Positions 1 through 8,261 of a DNA stretch of 64,000 nucleotides are shown here, piece after piece. This stretch comes from Kitasatospora sp. CB01950 (GTDB lineage Bacteria; Actinomycetota; Actinomycetes; Streptomycetales; Streptomycetaceae): positions 703,974-767,973 of the forward strand of contig NZ_LISX01000001.1 of the NCBI RefSeq assembly GCF_001905465.1, written 5' to 3'. The position numbers were made by a program, and so were the translations under genes. Every line of letters starts with the position of its first letter. The stretch's first letter is position 1. The notes beneath the pieces were generated by a model. It made no database searches and had not been told where the DNA came from. It saw only the letters and a program-made list of their open reading frames with translations.

Positions 1-2901
1 TGGCGCGGAGCACCGTTCGCCGACGCCGCAGCCGCCGAATTCGCCGCCGCCCCCGCCGCCCGACTCGCCGAACTGCGCCTCGCCGCCGTCGAGGACCGCG
101 CCGACGCGCTGCTCGCGCTCGGCCACCCGGACGCGCCGCCCCGCCTGGTCGCCGAGCTCACCGGACTCCGCGTCGACCACCCCCTGCGCGAACGGACCGC
201 CGCCCGCCTGATCCGCGCCCTGCACGCCAACGGCCAGAGCGCCGCCGCGCTGGAGGTGTTCGACCGCACCCGGCAGACGCTGGCCGAGCAGCTCGGCGCG
301 GACCCCTCCGCCGAACTGCGCGACGCCCACCTGCACGTCCTGGGCGGCACGTCCGCCCCGGCCGCTGCGCCGCTCGCCGCGCCGCTCGCCGTGTTGCTCG
401 CCGCGCCGGTCTCCGCCCCGGTCGAGAGCGCCGCGCTGCCCGTGCCGTTCTCCGGGCTGCCCGCCCAGCTCTCCGGGCTGATCGGCCGGGACGCCGACCT
501 GACGGCCGTCCGGGACCGCCTGCGCCGCTCCCGGCTGGTGACGCTCACCGGGCCCGGCGGCGTCGGCAAGACCCGCCTCGCCCTGGCCGCCGCCGCCGAC
601 CCCGCCCCCGCCCCCGCGGACGTCCGACTCGTCGAACTCGCGGGCGCCGACGGCCCCGACGGGCCGGCCCGGGCCGTGCTGAGCGCACTGTGCCGCCCCG
701 CCGACACCGGGGCGCTCACCGGCGGCCTGCCCACCGGCGAACCGCCCGGCGACACCACCGGGCGAATCGTCCGCGCGCTGGAGGGCCGCGACGTCCTGCT
801 CGTCCTCGACAACTGCGAACACCTGATCGCGGACGCCGCCCGGCTCGCCCACCGCCTGCTCGCCGCCGCGCCCCGACTCACCGTGCTCGCCACCAGCCGC
901 GAACCGCTCGGCGTCCCCGGCGAGACGCTCTGGCCGGTCCGGCCGCTCGCAGTCCCCGAACCCGGCAGCACCCCGCAGCAGGCCCTCGCGCACCCCGCCG
1001 TCGCCCTCTTCGTCGAACGGGCCGCCGCCGCCCGCCCCGACTTCACGCTGAACGACGACACCGCCGAACCCGTCGTCCGGATCTGCCGCGCCCTCGACGG
1101 CCTCCCGCTCGCCCTCGAACTCGCCGCCGCCCGGCTGCGCACCCTCACCCCCGACCGGATCGCCGCCCGCCTGCACGACCGCCTCCGCCTGCTCGACCGG
1201 GGCCCGCGCACCGCACCCGACCGGCACCGCACGCTGCGCGCCGTCATCGACTGGAGCTGGGACCTGCTCGACCGGGACGAACGCGTCCTGCTGCGCCGGC
1301 TCTCCGTCTTCGCGGGCGGCGCCACCCTCGGCGACGCGCACACCGTCTGCGCCGCCCACTGGCCCACCGGACCGGCCCCCGACTCCGCCGCCGTCGAGGA
1401 CCTGCTGTCCGGGCTCGCCGACAAGTCCCTGCTGGTGACGGCCGGTTGGGGAGCGGGCCCGGTCCGCTACCGGCTGCTGGAGACCGTCCGCGCGCACGCC
1501 GCCGAACGGCTCGCCGAGGCCGGCGAGCACGACCGCACCGCCGCCGCCCACCTGCGCTGCTTCCTCGACCTCGCCGAACACGCCGAACCCCTGCTGCGGA
1601 CCGACCGGCAGACCGCCGAACTCGCCCGCCTCGACGCCGAACAGGACAACCTCGACGCCGCACTCCACCGCGCCGTCACCGCCGGACCGCCCGACCACGC
1701 CCTGCGGCTGGCCGCCGCCCGCACCTGGCCCTGGCTGATGCGCGGCCGCGCCCACGAGGCCGGCGAACAGGCCGCCGCCGCCCTCGCCGCGCACGGCGCC
1801 ACCCCGCCGCCGCCCGGCCTCGAACAGGACCACGCCCGGTGCGTGATCCTCGACCTGCTCACCGCACCGCTCCGCGACGCCGGCCCCGCCCTGCCGCCCG
1901 AGGCGCTCGGCCCGGCTCTCGCCGCCGCCCGGGACGCCGACCACCCGGTCGCCCTCGCCGCCGCCCTGCTGCTGGCCGCCGGCGGACCGCCGGGCGTGAC
2001 CGCGCGGCAGTACTGCGCGCACACCGACCCGTGGGTCCGCTCCGCCGCTCAACTCGTGCTCGGGCGGGTCGAGTTGAGCGAGGGACGGGTCGCCCCCGCC
2101 GAAGCGTGCGTGCGCACCGCGGTGGACGGCTTCCGTGCCCTGGGCGACCGCTGGGGGCTGGCCCTCGCCCTGGTCACGCTCGCCGCGCTGCTGTCCGTCA
2201 CCGGCGCGGCCGAGGAGGCGCTCGCCGCGCTCGACGAAGCCGCCCTCCTCGACACCGGGACGGGCGGCACCGGCGAAGCACCCGTGGCGCTGCTGCTGTC
2301 CGGGCGCCTCCACACCCGGAACGGAGACTTCGCCGCCGCCCGGGCCGACCTCGAACGCGCCCGCACCACCGCAGAACGCGCCCACGACCCGCACCTCCAG
2401 GCCGCCGCCCACTACGCACTCGCCGAACTCGCCCGCCGCAGCGGCGACCCGACCGCCGCGCTGGCCGCCCATCGGCACACCCTGCACCGCCTCGAACAAC
2501 TCCCCGCGGCCGGTCCCACCGCCCCCACCCGCCTCCACCTGCTCGCCCTGACGCACACCGGCCTCGCCCGCACCCACCGGCAGCTCGACGACCGGGCCAC
2601 CGCCGCCGAACTGCACCGCAGCGCCCTCCAGTTGGCCGCCACCAGCCAGGACCGCCCGGTCCGCGCCGACGTCCTGGAGGCCTGGGCAGAACACCGCCTC
2701 GCCCTCGACGACCCCGCCCGTGCCACCACCGCGCTGGCCGCCGCCTACGCCCTGCGCGGCGGCCACGACGCCGGCGACCCGGAGCTCCGCACCGCCCTGA
2801 ACACCTGCGCCGCCACCCTCGGGGACGCCGCGTTCCGGGCCGCGTGGGATTCCGGGCTGGCACTGACCGATCCGGAGGGCTTCGCGCAGGAGACGGACTG
2901 A
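1..2901 (+). CDS. AfsR-like BTAD / NB-ARC ATPase / TPR regulator (5' truncated)
   Basis: The frame is open from base 1, so the true start lies left of the window; 966 residues are present. The first ~110 residues match the end of a bacterial transcriptional activation (BTAD) domain (HPLRERTAARLIRALH, then EVFDRTRQTLAEQLG). An NB-ARC ATPase follows, with Walker A GPGGVGKT near residue 184 and Walker B LLVLDNCEH near 267. The C-terminal half is Ala/Leu-rich helical repeats consistent with TPRs. This is the layout of SARP-type large regulators such as AfsR, which activate secondary metabolism or differentiation. The N-terminal DNA-binding part is expected but outside the window, so its target is unknown. 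It converges on the hydrolase at 3061-4593. Confidence 0.85.
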   Translation, partial: WRGAPFADAAAAEFAAAPAARLAELRLAAVEDRADALLALGHPDAPPRLVAELTGLRVDHPLRERTAARLIRALHANGQSAAALEVFDRTRQTLAEQLGADPSAELRDAHLHVLGGTSAPAAAPLAAPLAVLLAAPVSAPVESAALPVPFSGLPAQLSGLIGRDADLTAVRDRLRRSRLVTLTGPGGVGKTRLALAAAADPAPAPADVRLVELAGADGPDGPARAVLSALCRPADTGALTGGLPTGEPPGDTTGRIVRALEGRDVLLVLDNCEHLIADAARLAHRLLAAAPRLTVLATSREPLGVPGETLWPVRPLAVPEPGSTPQQALAHPAVALFVERAAAARPDFTLNDDTAEPVVRICRALDGLPLALELAAARLRTLTPDRIAARLHDRLRLLDRGPRTAPDRHRTLRAVIDWSWDLLDRDERVLLRRLSVFAGGATLGDAHTVCAAHWPTGPAPDSAAVEDLLSGLADKSLLVTAGWGAGPVRYRLLETVRAHAAERLAEAGEHDRTAAAHLRCFLDLAEHAEPLLRTDRQTAELARLDAEQDNLDAALHRAVTAGPPDHALRLAAARTWPWLMRGRAHEAGEQAAAALAAHGATPPPPGLEQDHARCVILDLLTAPLRDAGPALPPEALGPALAAARDADHPVALAAALLLAAGGPPGVTARQYCAHTDPWVRSAAQLVLGRVELSEGRVAPAEACVRTAVDGFRALGDRWGLALALVTLAALLSVTGAAEEALAALDEAALLDTGTGGTGEAPVALLLSGRLHTRNGDFAAARADLERARTTAERAHDPHLQAAAHYALAELARRSGDPTAALAAHRHTLHRLEQLPAAGPTAPTRLHLLALTHTGLARTHRQLDDRATAAELHRSALQLAATSQDRPVRADVLEAWAEHRLALDDPARATTALAAAYALRGGHDAGDPELRTALNTCAATLGDAAFRAAWDSGLALTDPEGFAQETD

Positions 2902-2920
2902 CGGACTGACGGACTGACGG
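2893..2920. repeat. 8-bp tandem repeat over the stop codon
   Basis: The unit ACGGACTG occurs three times (2893-2900, 2901-2908, 2909-2916) plus a half copy to 2920. It includes the stop codon of the regulator. Because 8 is not a multiple of 3, the successive TGA triplets at 2899, 2907 and 2915 fall in all three forward frames. Confidence 0.9.
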
Positions 2921-3012
2921 GGACTCCGGGGCCGGCCTCCGTTCGGAGTGCGCGGCCGCCGCGCGGGCGGGCGTACTGCACGGGCCTGGCTCCGGGCGGC
3001 GACTTGAACGGT

Positions 3013-3031
3013 CGCGGGATGTCGTCCCGCG
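3013..3031. terminator. Short hairpin between convergent genes
   Basis: CGCGGGA (3013-3019) pairs with TCCCGCG (3025-3031) around a 5-nt loop, in the gap between two converging genes. It has no T-tract, so a termination role is only plausible. Confidence 0.4.
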
Positions 3032-3060
3032 TTCCTCAGCCCCGCCCGTTCCGCCGGCCG

Positions 3061-4593
3061 TCAGCTCCGGTCGAACGGCCGCTGGTTCGGCATGCAGACC
3101 GTGCCCGGGCGGGGCAGGGCGCCGTTCAGCAGGTAGCGGGCCTCGTAACGGGCCGCGCAGTCGCTCGGGTTGGCCAGGACGGTGTGGCCGAAACCGTCAA
3201 CCGTCAGCAGCCCGGCCCGGCCCAGGGAACGGGCCATCGCCTGCGAACCCTCGTACGGCATCGCGGGGTCGCCGGTGTTGGCGACCACCAGGACCGGCCG
3301 GGCGGTCCGGTGGTTCCACGGGCCGTCGTACCGGTCGCCGTCGCGGGCCGGCCAGTCGGCGCAGCGCTCGTCGGCCCAGGCGAACCAGGGGCCGACCGCG
3401 CCCGCGCGGGCCCGGGCGAGTGCCGACGCGGCCCGCGCGTCGGCCGGTGGCGGGGCGCTGTCCGAGCACACCACCGCCAGCGCCTGGTCCGGCGACGGGT
3501 GGGCGACCGGCGGCAGGGGTGCGTCGGGTGCGTCGCCCGCCGTCCACAGGGACTGCAACAGCGCGCCGAGTTGCGCCCAACCGGTGCCGGGGACGCCGGG
3601 GACGGGAGCCGCGGCGTAGAGCGAGACGATCGTCGCCTCCACCGTCGCGCCCTCCGTGAACGCGGTGCCGCCGAGCACCACCGGCCGGTCCCGCAGTTGG
3701 GACAGCAGCTCGTCGTACCGGGCCCGGGTGGCTGCGGGCGTCCCGGCGGAGAACGCGCACCCGGCGGGGCCGGCCTGGCCGCAGGCGTCGAGGAAGGCGT
3801 CCAGCACCCGCCCGGCGGCGACGTCGCTGCGGTTGCGCAGCAGCGGCCCGAGGCCGGCGTCTGCGTCCCGCCCGGTCGACCAGGCCGCCGGGTCCGGGGC
3901 GCTGTCCAGCACCATGGCCCGCACCCGGCCCGGGAACAGGTTGGCGTAGGTCGCGCCGAGGTAGCTGCCGTACGAGGAGCCCAGGTAGGTGAGGTCCCGG
4001 TCGCCGACGGCCTGCCGGAGCAGGTCCAGGTCCCGGGCCACGTTCGCGGTGGACAGGTGCGCCACCAGTGGCCGGGTCGCGCACTGCCGGCCCAGCCGGC
4101 GGTACGCGTCCGTCCAGGACTGCTGCTGCGCCGCGCCCGCCGGGAAGCCGGCCGGGGTGCCCGCCAGCAGGGCCTGCTCGTCCGCCGGGTCGTCGAAGCA
4201 CTGGACGGGAGCGCTGCCACCGGTGCCGCGCGGATCGAAGCTCACGATGTCGAAGCGGTCCCGGACCTCCTGCGGGAACCGGTCGAGCATCAGCGGCAGC
4301 GCCGCCGTCCCCGGCACGGCCGGACCGCCCGGGTTGTAGAACAGCGACCCGATCCGGTGCGCCGGATCACCCGCCGGATGCCGGACGACCGCCAGATCGA
4401 GCCCGGCCCCGCGCGGCTCGCTGTAGTCCACCGGCACCCGGACGCTCGCGCACTGGAAGCCCTCCGCGCACGCCGTCCACGCCAACCGGGCCACGGTCTG
4501 TGCCACCGCCCCGGCCGGAGCCGTCGCCCCCAGCAGCGCGGCCACGGCGACCCCCGCCCCCAACCGCCACGCAACACGCCCACGACGAGCCAT
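3061..4593 (-). CDS. Secreted alpha/beta-hydrolase, tripeptidyl aminopeptidase (SlpD/E-type) family
   Basis: The 510-residue protein starts with a signal peptide: Arg-rich n-region MARRGRVAWR, a hydrophobic core, then an Ala-rich cleavage region near residue 30. The body matches mycelium-associated tripeptidyl aminopeptidases of Streptomyces: oxyanion NPGGP, nucleophile elbow GSSYG (serine near 206), acid in NTGDP near 439, and His in GFGHTV near 469. A TAP-like C-terminal domain covers the last ~100 residues. It probably removes N-terminal peptides from extracellular substrates. The ATG at 4593 is chosen because it gives a clean signal peptide and has GGAGGGAGGG about 10 nt upstream, whereas the open frame extends further without support. 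Confidence 0.85.
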   Translation of the reverse strand: MARRGRVAWRLGAGVAVAALLGATAPAGAVAQTVARLAWTACAEGFQCASVRVPVDYSEPRGAGLDLAVVRHPAGDPAHRIGSLFYNPGGPAVPGTAALPLMLDRFPQEVRDRFDIVSFDPRGTGGSAPVQCFDDPADEQALLAGTPAGFPAGAAQQQSWTDAYRRLGRQCATRPLVAHLSTANVARDLDLLRQAVGDRDLTYLGSSYGSYLGATYANLFPGRVRAMVLDSAPDPAAWSTGRDADAGLGPLLRNRSDVAAGRVLDAFLDACGQAGPAGCAFSAGTPAATRARYDELLSQLRDRPVVLGGTAFTEGATVEATIVSLYAAAPVPGVPGTGWAQLGALLQSLWTAGDAPDAPLPPVAHPSPDQALAVVCSDSAPPPADARAASALARARAGAVGPWFAWADERCADWPARDGDRYDGPWNHRTARPVLVVANTGDPAMPYEGSQAMARSLGRAGLLTVDGFGHTVLANPSDCAARYEARYLLNGALPRPGTVCMPNQRPFDRS

Positions 4594-4751
4594 CCGAAAC
4601 GCCCTCCCTCCAACGGCCGGCCGGTCGCCCGCGCCCCTCGGTCGCAGCGTCCCGCCCGGCACCCCGGACGTTTCCGCACCCCGCTGCCGGACCGCTGGCA
4701 TTCCGCTGGCAGGGTGCCCGGCCGGGTCGGACTGCGGAGAGCCGCGCCGGA

Positions 4752-5336
4752 TCAGACCGCGGAGATCCGCCCGGCGAGCTCCCGGTACCCGACCGGGTCG
4801 CCGCACAGCCGCCGCACGGTGGCGAGGCCGGCGCTGTCCCGCCCGTTCGCGACGTCCGCGCGGGAGGTCACGTAGAAGCTCCACTGTGCGACGTCCAGCG
4901 GGTCGTAGTCGGCGTGGCTGAGAGCGGTGTGCAGGGCGAACACGTAGACGTCGGCGTTGTACGAGGGCTCCGCCGCAGTGCCCTCCTCGGGAGTCCAGAC
5001 GCGTCCACGCAGCCGGGAGAACTGGATCCGCGACAGCGCCCGCTGGCCCCAGACCTGCAGATAGGCGCTGGTCTTGACCTCGATCCGGAGCCCGCCCGGG
5101 GCCGGCACGTCGAAGCTCTCCCACTCCTGGTTGCGGGTGGTCGCGCCGACCGCCCGGTGCACCAGGAACTCCGCGAGCAGCCCGCGGGTGGTGTTGGTCC
5201 GCAGGTCGGGCATCGCGTACCGCCAGAAGTCCAGCACCGAACCGGCGTCGCCGCCCCGGAAGACCTCGCTCCCGTCGAGCGGCGCCAGAGCGGCCGGCGC
5301 GAGCCATCCGTCGGGAAGGGGCAGGCCGTGTGTCAT
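4752..5336 (-). CDS. Hypothetical protein with PD-(D/E)XK nuclease-like signature
   Basis: This 194-residue protein has no signal peptide or membrane segment. ATG 5336 is preceded by a strong GGTGGGGAG ribosome site. I do not recognise a named family, but the middle contains an acidic helix (LLAEFLVHRAVG), then SFDV, then RIEVKTSAYLQ. The order Glu, Asp, Glu-x-Lys is the catalytic pattern of restriction-endonuclease-like folds. It sits between the YajQ gene and the secreted peptidase on the same strand, separated from YajQ by a strong terminator, so it is probably transcribed alone. No methylase or other restriction partner is adjacent, so a stand-alone nuclease or a degenerate fold are both possible. 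Confidence 0.7.
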   Translation of the reverse strand: MTHGLPLPDGWLAPAALAPLDGSEVFRGGDAGSVLDFWRYAMPDLRTNTTRGLLAEFLVHRAVGATTRNQEWESFDVPAPGGLRIEVKTSAYLQVWGQRALSRIQFSRLRGRVWTPEEGTAAEPSYNADVYVFALHTALSHADYDPLDVAQWSFYVTSRADVANGRDSAGLATVRRLCGDPVGYRELAGRISAV

Positions 5337-5373
5337 CTCCCCACCCTGGCACGGCAGATGGGCCCGCGAACGC

Positions 5374-5409
5374 CGGGAGGGCGCACCGGTTCTCCGGTGC
5401 GCCCTCCCG
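5374..5409 (-). terminator. Rho-independent-type terminator of the YajQ gene
   Basis: A perfect 16-bp stem (5374-5389 with 5394-5409) encloses the loop TTCT. It lies 35 nt past the stop of the YajQ gene on the minus strand and just upstream of the next minus-strand gene. Confidence 0.85.
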
Positions 5410-5443
5410 TGCCGGCCCGGCCGGTGGTGCTACTGCCGTTGCG

Positions 5444-5932
5444 TCAGCGGTAGTTGACGTACTGCAGGGCGAACTCCAGGTCCTTGCCCTTCAGCAGGTT
5501 CTGGACCGCCTGGAGGTCGTCGCGGGACTTCGAGGTGACCCGCAGCTCGTCGCCCTGGACCTGGGCCTTGACGCCCTTGGGGCCCTCGTCGCGGATGATC
5601 TTCGCCACCTTCTTGGCATCCTCGGTGGTGATGCCCTCCTTGATGTCGGCGAAGATCTTGTACTCCTTGCCGGACAGGTGCGGCTCCGCCGCGTCCAGCG
5701 CCTTCAGCGACAGCCCGCGCTTCACGAACTTGGTCTGCAGCACGTCCAGGATCGCCCGGACGCGCTCCTCGCCGTTGGCCTTCATCTCGATCTTCTCGCC
5801 GGTCCGCTTGATCTCGGCGCCCACGTTCTTGAAGTCGAAGCGGGTGGCGATCTCGCGGGAGGTCTGGTTGATCGCGTTGTCGACCTCCTGCCACTCGACC
5901 TTCGAGACGATGTCGAAACTGGAGTCGGCCAT
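5444..5932 (-). CDS. YajQ family cyclic-di-GMP-binding protein
   Basis: This 162-residue protein has the family's usual length and start ([20 protein letters not shown]). Conserved blocks include [33 protein letters not shown] and [13 protein letters not shown]-like [14 protein letters not shown] near the C-terminus. YajQ proteins have two ferredoxin-like domains and bind cyclic di-GMP or nucleic acid; a role as a c-di-GMP effector is established only in some bacteria. AAGGAG lies about 10 nt before ATG 5932. The gene is divergent from tRNA-Tyr, and the shared upstream region carries a 14-bp palindrome. Confidence 0.92.
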   Translation of the reverse strand: MADSSFDIVSKVEWQEVDNAINQTSREIATRFDFKNVGAEIKRTGEKIEMKANGEERVRAILDVLQTKFVKRGLSLKALDAAEPHLSGKEYKIFADIKEGITTEDAKKVAKIIRDEGPKGVKAQVQGDELRVTSKSRDDLQAVQNLLKGKDLEFALQYVNYR

Positions 5933-6053
5933 GGGTGTTGGTCTCCTTGAACTACTGGCTGCACGGTCTGCGCCACCCGCCTCCGGCGGGCGACGCCCCA
6001 GCCTATCCAGCCCCCCGCACGCCCGCCCGCAACAGCTCGCGCCCCGACCTTGA

Positions 6054-6067
6054 TCATCACGTGATGA
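6054..6067. promoter_or_regulatory. 14-bp perfect palindrome in divergent upstream region
   Basis: TCATCACGTGATGA is self-complementary and lies between the YajQ start (5932) and tRNA-Tyr (6148). Symmetry and position suggest a binding site for a dimeric regulator. I do not recognise the cognate protein. Confidence 0.45.
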
Positions 6068-6147
6068 AACGAGTGGCGGACCACCCCCCAACATCGGGTA
6101 TCGTTTACGACGTCGAACGGGGCAGTGCCCCGCGAGACACCATCCCT

Positions 6148-6228
6148 GGCTGGTTGCCCGAGCGGCCAAAGGGAGCAGACTGTAAATCTGCCGCGCAAGC
6201 TACGCAGGTTCGAACCCTGCACCAGCCA
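6148..6228 (+). tRNA. tRNA-Tyr (GTA)
   Basis: The acceptor stem GGCTGGT pairs with ACCAGCC, followed by discriminator A at 6228. The anticodon loop CTGTAAA gives anticodon GTA at 6182-6184. The 81-nt length reflects the long variable arm of bacterial tRNA-Tyr, and GGTTCGAACC is the T-arm. The 3' CCA is not encoded. Confidence 0.96.
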
Positions 6229-6238
6229 CTGGATAGTG

Positions 6239-6280
6239 AAACAGCCCCCGAGCTGCGGAAACGCAGACCGGGGGCTGTTT
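6239..6280. terminator. Bidirectional terminator after tRNA-Tyr
   Basis: Perfect 12-bp arms AAACAGCCCCCG (6239-6250) and CGGGGGCTGTTT (6269-6280) enclose a second small hairpin (CTGCG-GAAA-CGCAG, 6253-6266). A-rich and T-rich ends on opposite sides suit termination both of the tRNA and of the convergent amidohydrolase gene. Confidence 0.85.
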
Positions 6281-6300
6281 CGTGTGCCGGTCCGGAGGGA

Positions 6301-7551
6301 TCAGCCCGGGTGGTTCTGGCGGGGGAGGGCGAGGGCGACGGTGTCGGCGAACTCGCGGACGGCGCTGGTGCGGGAGACGATGCGGCCGCAGTGGACGACC
6401 AGGCGGGAGTGGCCGCCGGCGAAGGCGCCGACGAGGCTGTCGCCGCGGACGGCGAGGAGTTCGGCGGGGAAGCCGGCGTCGACGCGGACGGGGGGCAGGC
6501 CGAGGGCGGCGCGGGCCTGGGTGGAGACGGCGTCGTAGGCGGCTTCGGGGGAGAGCGCGCCGCCGGCGGCGAGCAGCCGGGCGGTGTCGAGGGGGTCGGC
6601 CCGGCCGACCGGATTGGCGGCGTCGCGGAGGCTGCCCGCGCCGGCCGTGAGGGCGACCCGGGCGTGCGCCAACTCGCGGACCAGGGACGGGCGCAGCCCG
6701 ATGGGCGGGCCTTCGAGGCCGGTGCAGCCGCCGTTCTGCGGGAGGCAGGCCACCCGCACCCCGGAGTTGGCGAGGACGGTGGATCCGCCGGGCGGCAGCG
6801 CGCTGCACGGTCCGAGGGTGACCCGCGGCCGGTGCGGGGCGAGTGCGGCGACCAGACGGGCGAGCTGGGTCGGGTCGGCGGCGTCGGTGTGCAGGTCGAC
6901 GGGGCAGTCGGCGTCGGCGGCGGCGGACAGCAGGACCTGGACGTAGCCGACCGGGTCGGGGTCGAGGTCGGGGCAGCCGCCGGCCGCGTCCGCGCCGAGT
7001 TTGAGCGCGTCGCGCAGTTGGGCCCGGCCGTCCGCGCCGGCCAGGCCGGTGAGCAGTCGGGGCATCGCGACGGTCTGGAGTTCGGCGAGCCCGCGCAGCG
7101 ACTGACGGGCCGTGAGGACGGCCTCCAGCCGCCCGAGTCCGTGCACGTCGCCGATCCGGACGTGGGTGCGCTGGGCGGTGGCCCCGTAGCCGAGCGAGGT
7201 GAGCGCGGCCTCGGTGACCCGGCGGACCAGGTCGGCGGGCCCGTCCGGGGAAGGGCCGGGCAGGGCGGCGGAGAACGCGTTGTCGTAGTGCGCGTGCGGC
7301 TCGGCGGGGGCGGGCAGCAGCAGGTAGCCGGAGAGGTCGATGCGGGCGCCGGTGGTGACGGTGGGCTGGCCGGGCATCGCGGGCAGCGGGCCGAGGCTGC
7401 CGACGGTGCCGACGGCCTGGATCCGGTCGCCGCTGATCCGGACGTCCACGACCTGGCCGTCGACCAGCCGGGCTCCGGTGAGCAGCAGGACCGGCCCGTG
7501 CCCGAGGGGGTTGGGGGCCGGCGGGCGGTCGCCCTCGCTGCGTTCGCTCAT
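6301..7551 (-). CDS. Cytosine deaminase-like amidohydrolase, possibly catalytically altered
   Basis: The 416-residue protein follows the amidohydrolase layout: a small N-terminal beta-sandwich (LLLTGARLVDGQ, SGDRIQAVG), then a TIM barrel with metal motif EPHAHYDNAF (H86, H88) and a third His in VDLHTDAADP (H221). Its closest recognisable relatives are CodA-type cytosine deaminases. Two positions differ: the SHT-type histidine segment reads LGPCS (247-250) and the catalytic-Asp segment (GHDD in E. coli) reads GAGS (near 305). It may therefore act on another substrate or have lost deamination. GGAGG lies 11 nt before ATG 7551. The gene converges on tRNA-Tyr and shares its terminator. Confidence 0.75.
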   Translation of the reverse strand: MSERSEGDRPPAPNPLGHGPVLLLTGARLVDGQVVDVRISGDRIQAVGTVGSLGPLPAMPGQPTVTTGARIDLSGYLLLPAPAEPHAHYDNAFSAALPGPSPDGPADLVRRVTEAALTSLGYGATAQRTHVRIGDVHGLGRLEAVLTARQSLRGLAELQTVAMPRLLTGLAGADGRAQLRDALKLGADAAGGCPDLDPDPVGYVQVLLSAAADADCPVDLHTDAADPTQLARLVAALAPHRPRVTLGPCSALPPGGSTVLANSGVRVACLPQNGGCTGLEGPPIGLRPSLVRELAHARVALTAGAGSLRDAANPVGRADPLDTARLLAAGGALSPEAAYDAVSTQARAALGLPPVRVDAGFPAELLAVRGDSLVGAFAGGHSRLVVHCGRIVSRTSAVREFADTVALALPRQNHPG

Positions 7552-7656
7552 CGGCCCGTTTTCCTCCAGTCCCGTTGACCGCCCGGCGGCCCTGGGGCCG
7601 GGTTGCGGAGGCCGGTCTGCGGCGCATCCGCGAGAGGTCAGTGACGGTCGAGCCTA

Positions 7657-7849
7657 GGGCCTGTCCGGCCGATCCTGTCGGATCAGCGCGCGGCGGCGGG
7701 CGCCCGGCTGGGCGTGCCGGCGAACCGTCCTCGTACTGGGTGTACTTGGACGTTCGGCGGCGCGCCCGTGGGGGGCACCTCCCGGCCCGCCAGGGCCGGG
7801 AGCGGACGATCCGGCTTCGCGCGCCCGGCAAGATCGGCCGGACAGGCCC
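7657..7849. mobile_element. MITE-like element with perfect 18-bp terminal inverted repeats
   Basis: GGGCCTGTCCGGCCGATC (7657-7674) is the exact reverse complement of 7832-7849. The 157-bp interior has no gene and contains further small hairpins. The form is that of a non-autonomous miniature element. No clear target-site duplication is visible, with flanks CCTA and GAGG. From memory, similar GGCCTGTCCGG-ended repeats are common between genes in streptomycetes, but copy number cannot be checked here. Confidence 0.7.
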
Positions 7850-8027
7850 GAGGGGGAGCCCGGCCGGGACGCTCGGCCCCCGGGCCGTCGCCCGGTGTCG
7901 GTGGAGTCCGTGGCCCGAGGGGGCTTCGCGGAGGGCGTTGCGGTTGCGGCGAGGCTCGAACGGGTGTCGGGCGACGGGCCGTCAGTGCGGCCCCGCCGAC
8001 CTGCGGAGATCGGCCGCGGATACGGAT

Positions 8028-8056
8028 TTCACCTCTGGCCCGGAACCGTGTAATCT
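8028..8056 (+). promoter_or_regulatory. Promoter of tRNA-Thr/tRNA-Met/rpmG
   Basis: TTCACC (8028-8033) and TAATCT (8051-8056) are separated by 17 bp, close to the primary-sigma (HrdB) consensus. Transcription would start near 8063, just before the tRNA-Thr 5' end. Confidence 0.75.
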
Positions 8057-8067
8057 CTTCCTCGTTC

Positions 8068-8140
8068 GCCCCTATAGCTCAGTCGGTAGAGCGTCTCCAT
8101 GGTAAGGAGAAGGTCTGCGGTTCGATTCCGCATGGGGGCT
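8068..8140 (+). tRNA. tRNA-Thr (GGT)
   Basis: The acceptor GCCCCTA pairs with TGGGGGC with one G-T pair, and the discriminator is T at 8140. The anticodon stem TCTCC/GGAGA encloses loop ATGGTAA with anticodon GGT at 8101-8103. The T-arm contains GGTTCGATTCC. CCA is not encoded. Confidence 0.96.
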
Positions 8141-8182
8141 CTGGTGAAAGGTTCCTCGCCTCGGTGGGGTTCCGCTCATCAA

Positions 8183-8255
8183 AGCGGTGTAGCTCAGTTG
8201 GTAGAGCAAGCGGCTCATAATCGCTGTGTCACCGGTTCAAGTCCGGTCACCGCTA
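8183..8255 (+). tRNA. tRNA-Met, elongator (CAT)
   Basis: The acceptor AGCGGTG pairs with CACCGCT, discriminator A at 8255. The anticodon loop CTCATAA reads CAT. The fully paired first base pair (A-T) and the absence of three G-C pairs in the anticodon stem indicate an elongator rather than initiator tRNA. It follows tRNA-Thr by 42 nt, the conserved streptomycete arrangement before rpmG. Confidence 0.94.
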
Positions 8256-8261
8256 CTCCGC

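Larger units (their letters stand above)
7552..8067. other. 516-bp intergenic region without a supported gene
   Basis: No convincing coding sequence was found. The region contains the MITE-like element at 7657-7849 and, at its right end, the promoter of the tRNA-Thr/tRNA-Met cluster. Open frames here run through the repeat and into the tRNA and show no recognisable protein family. Confidence 0.7.

Noticed and set aside
1-2901. STAND/NLR-type defence ATPase
   Set aside because: The N-terminal remnant is a BTAD domain and the layout is that of AfsR-type regulators, so a defence role is not supported.
7575-8105. A 176-codon open frame crossing the MITE-like element and tRNA-Thr
   Set aside because: It reads through a repeat and into a tRNA gene, and its composition is that of random GC-rich sequence.
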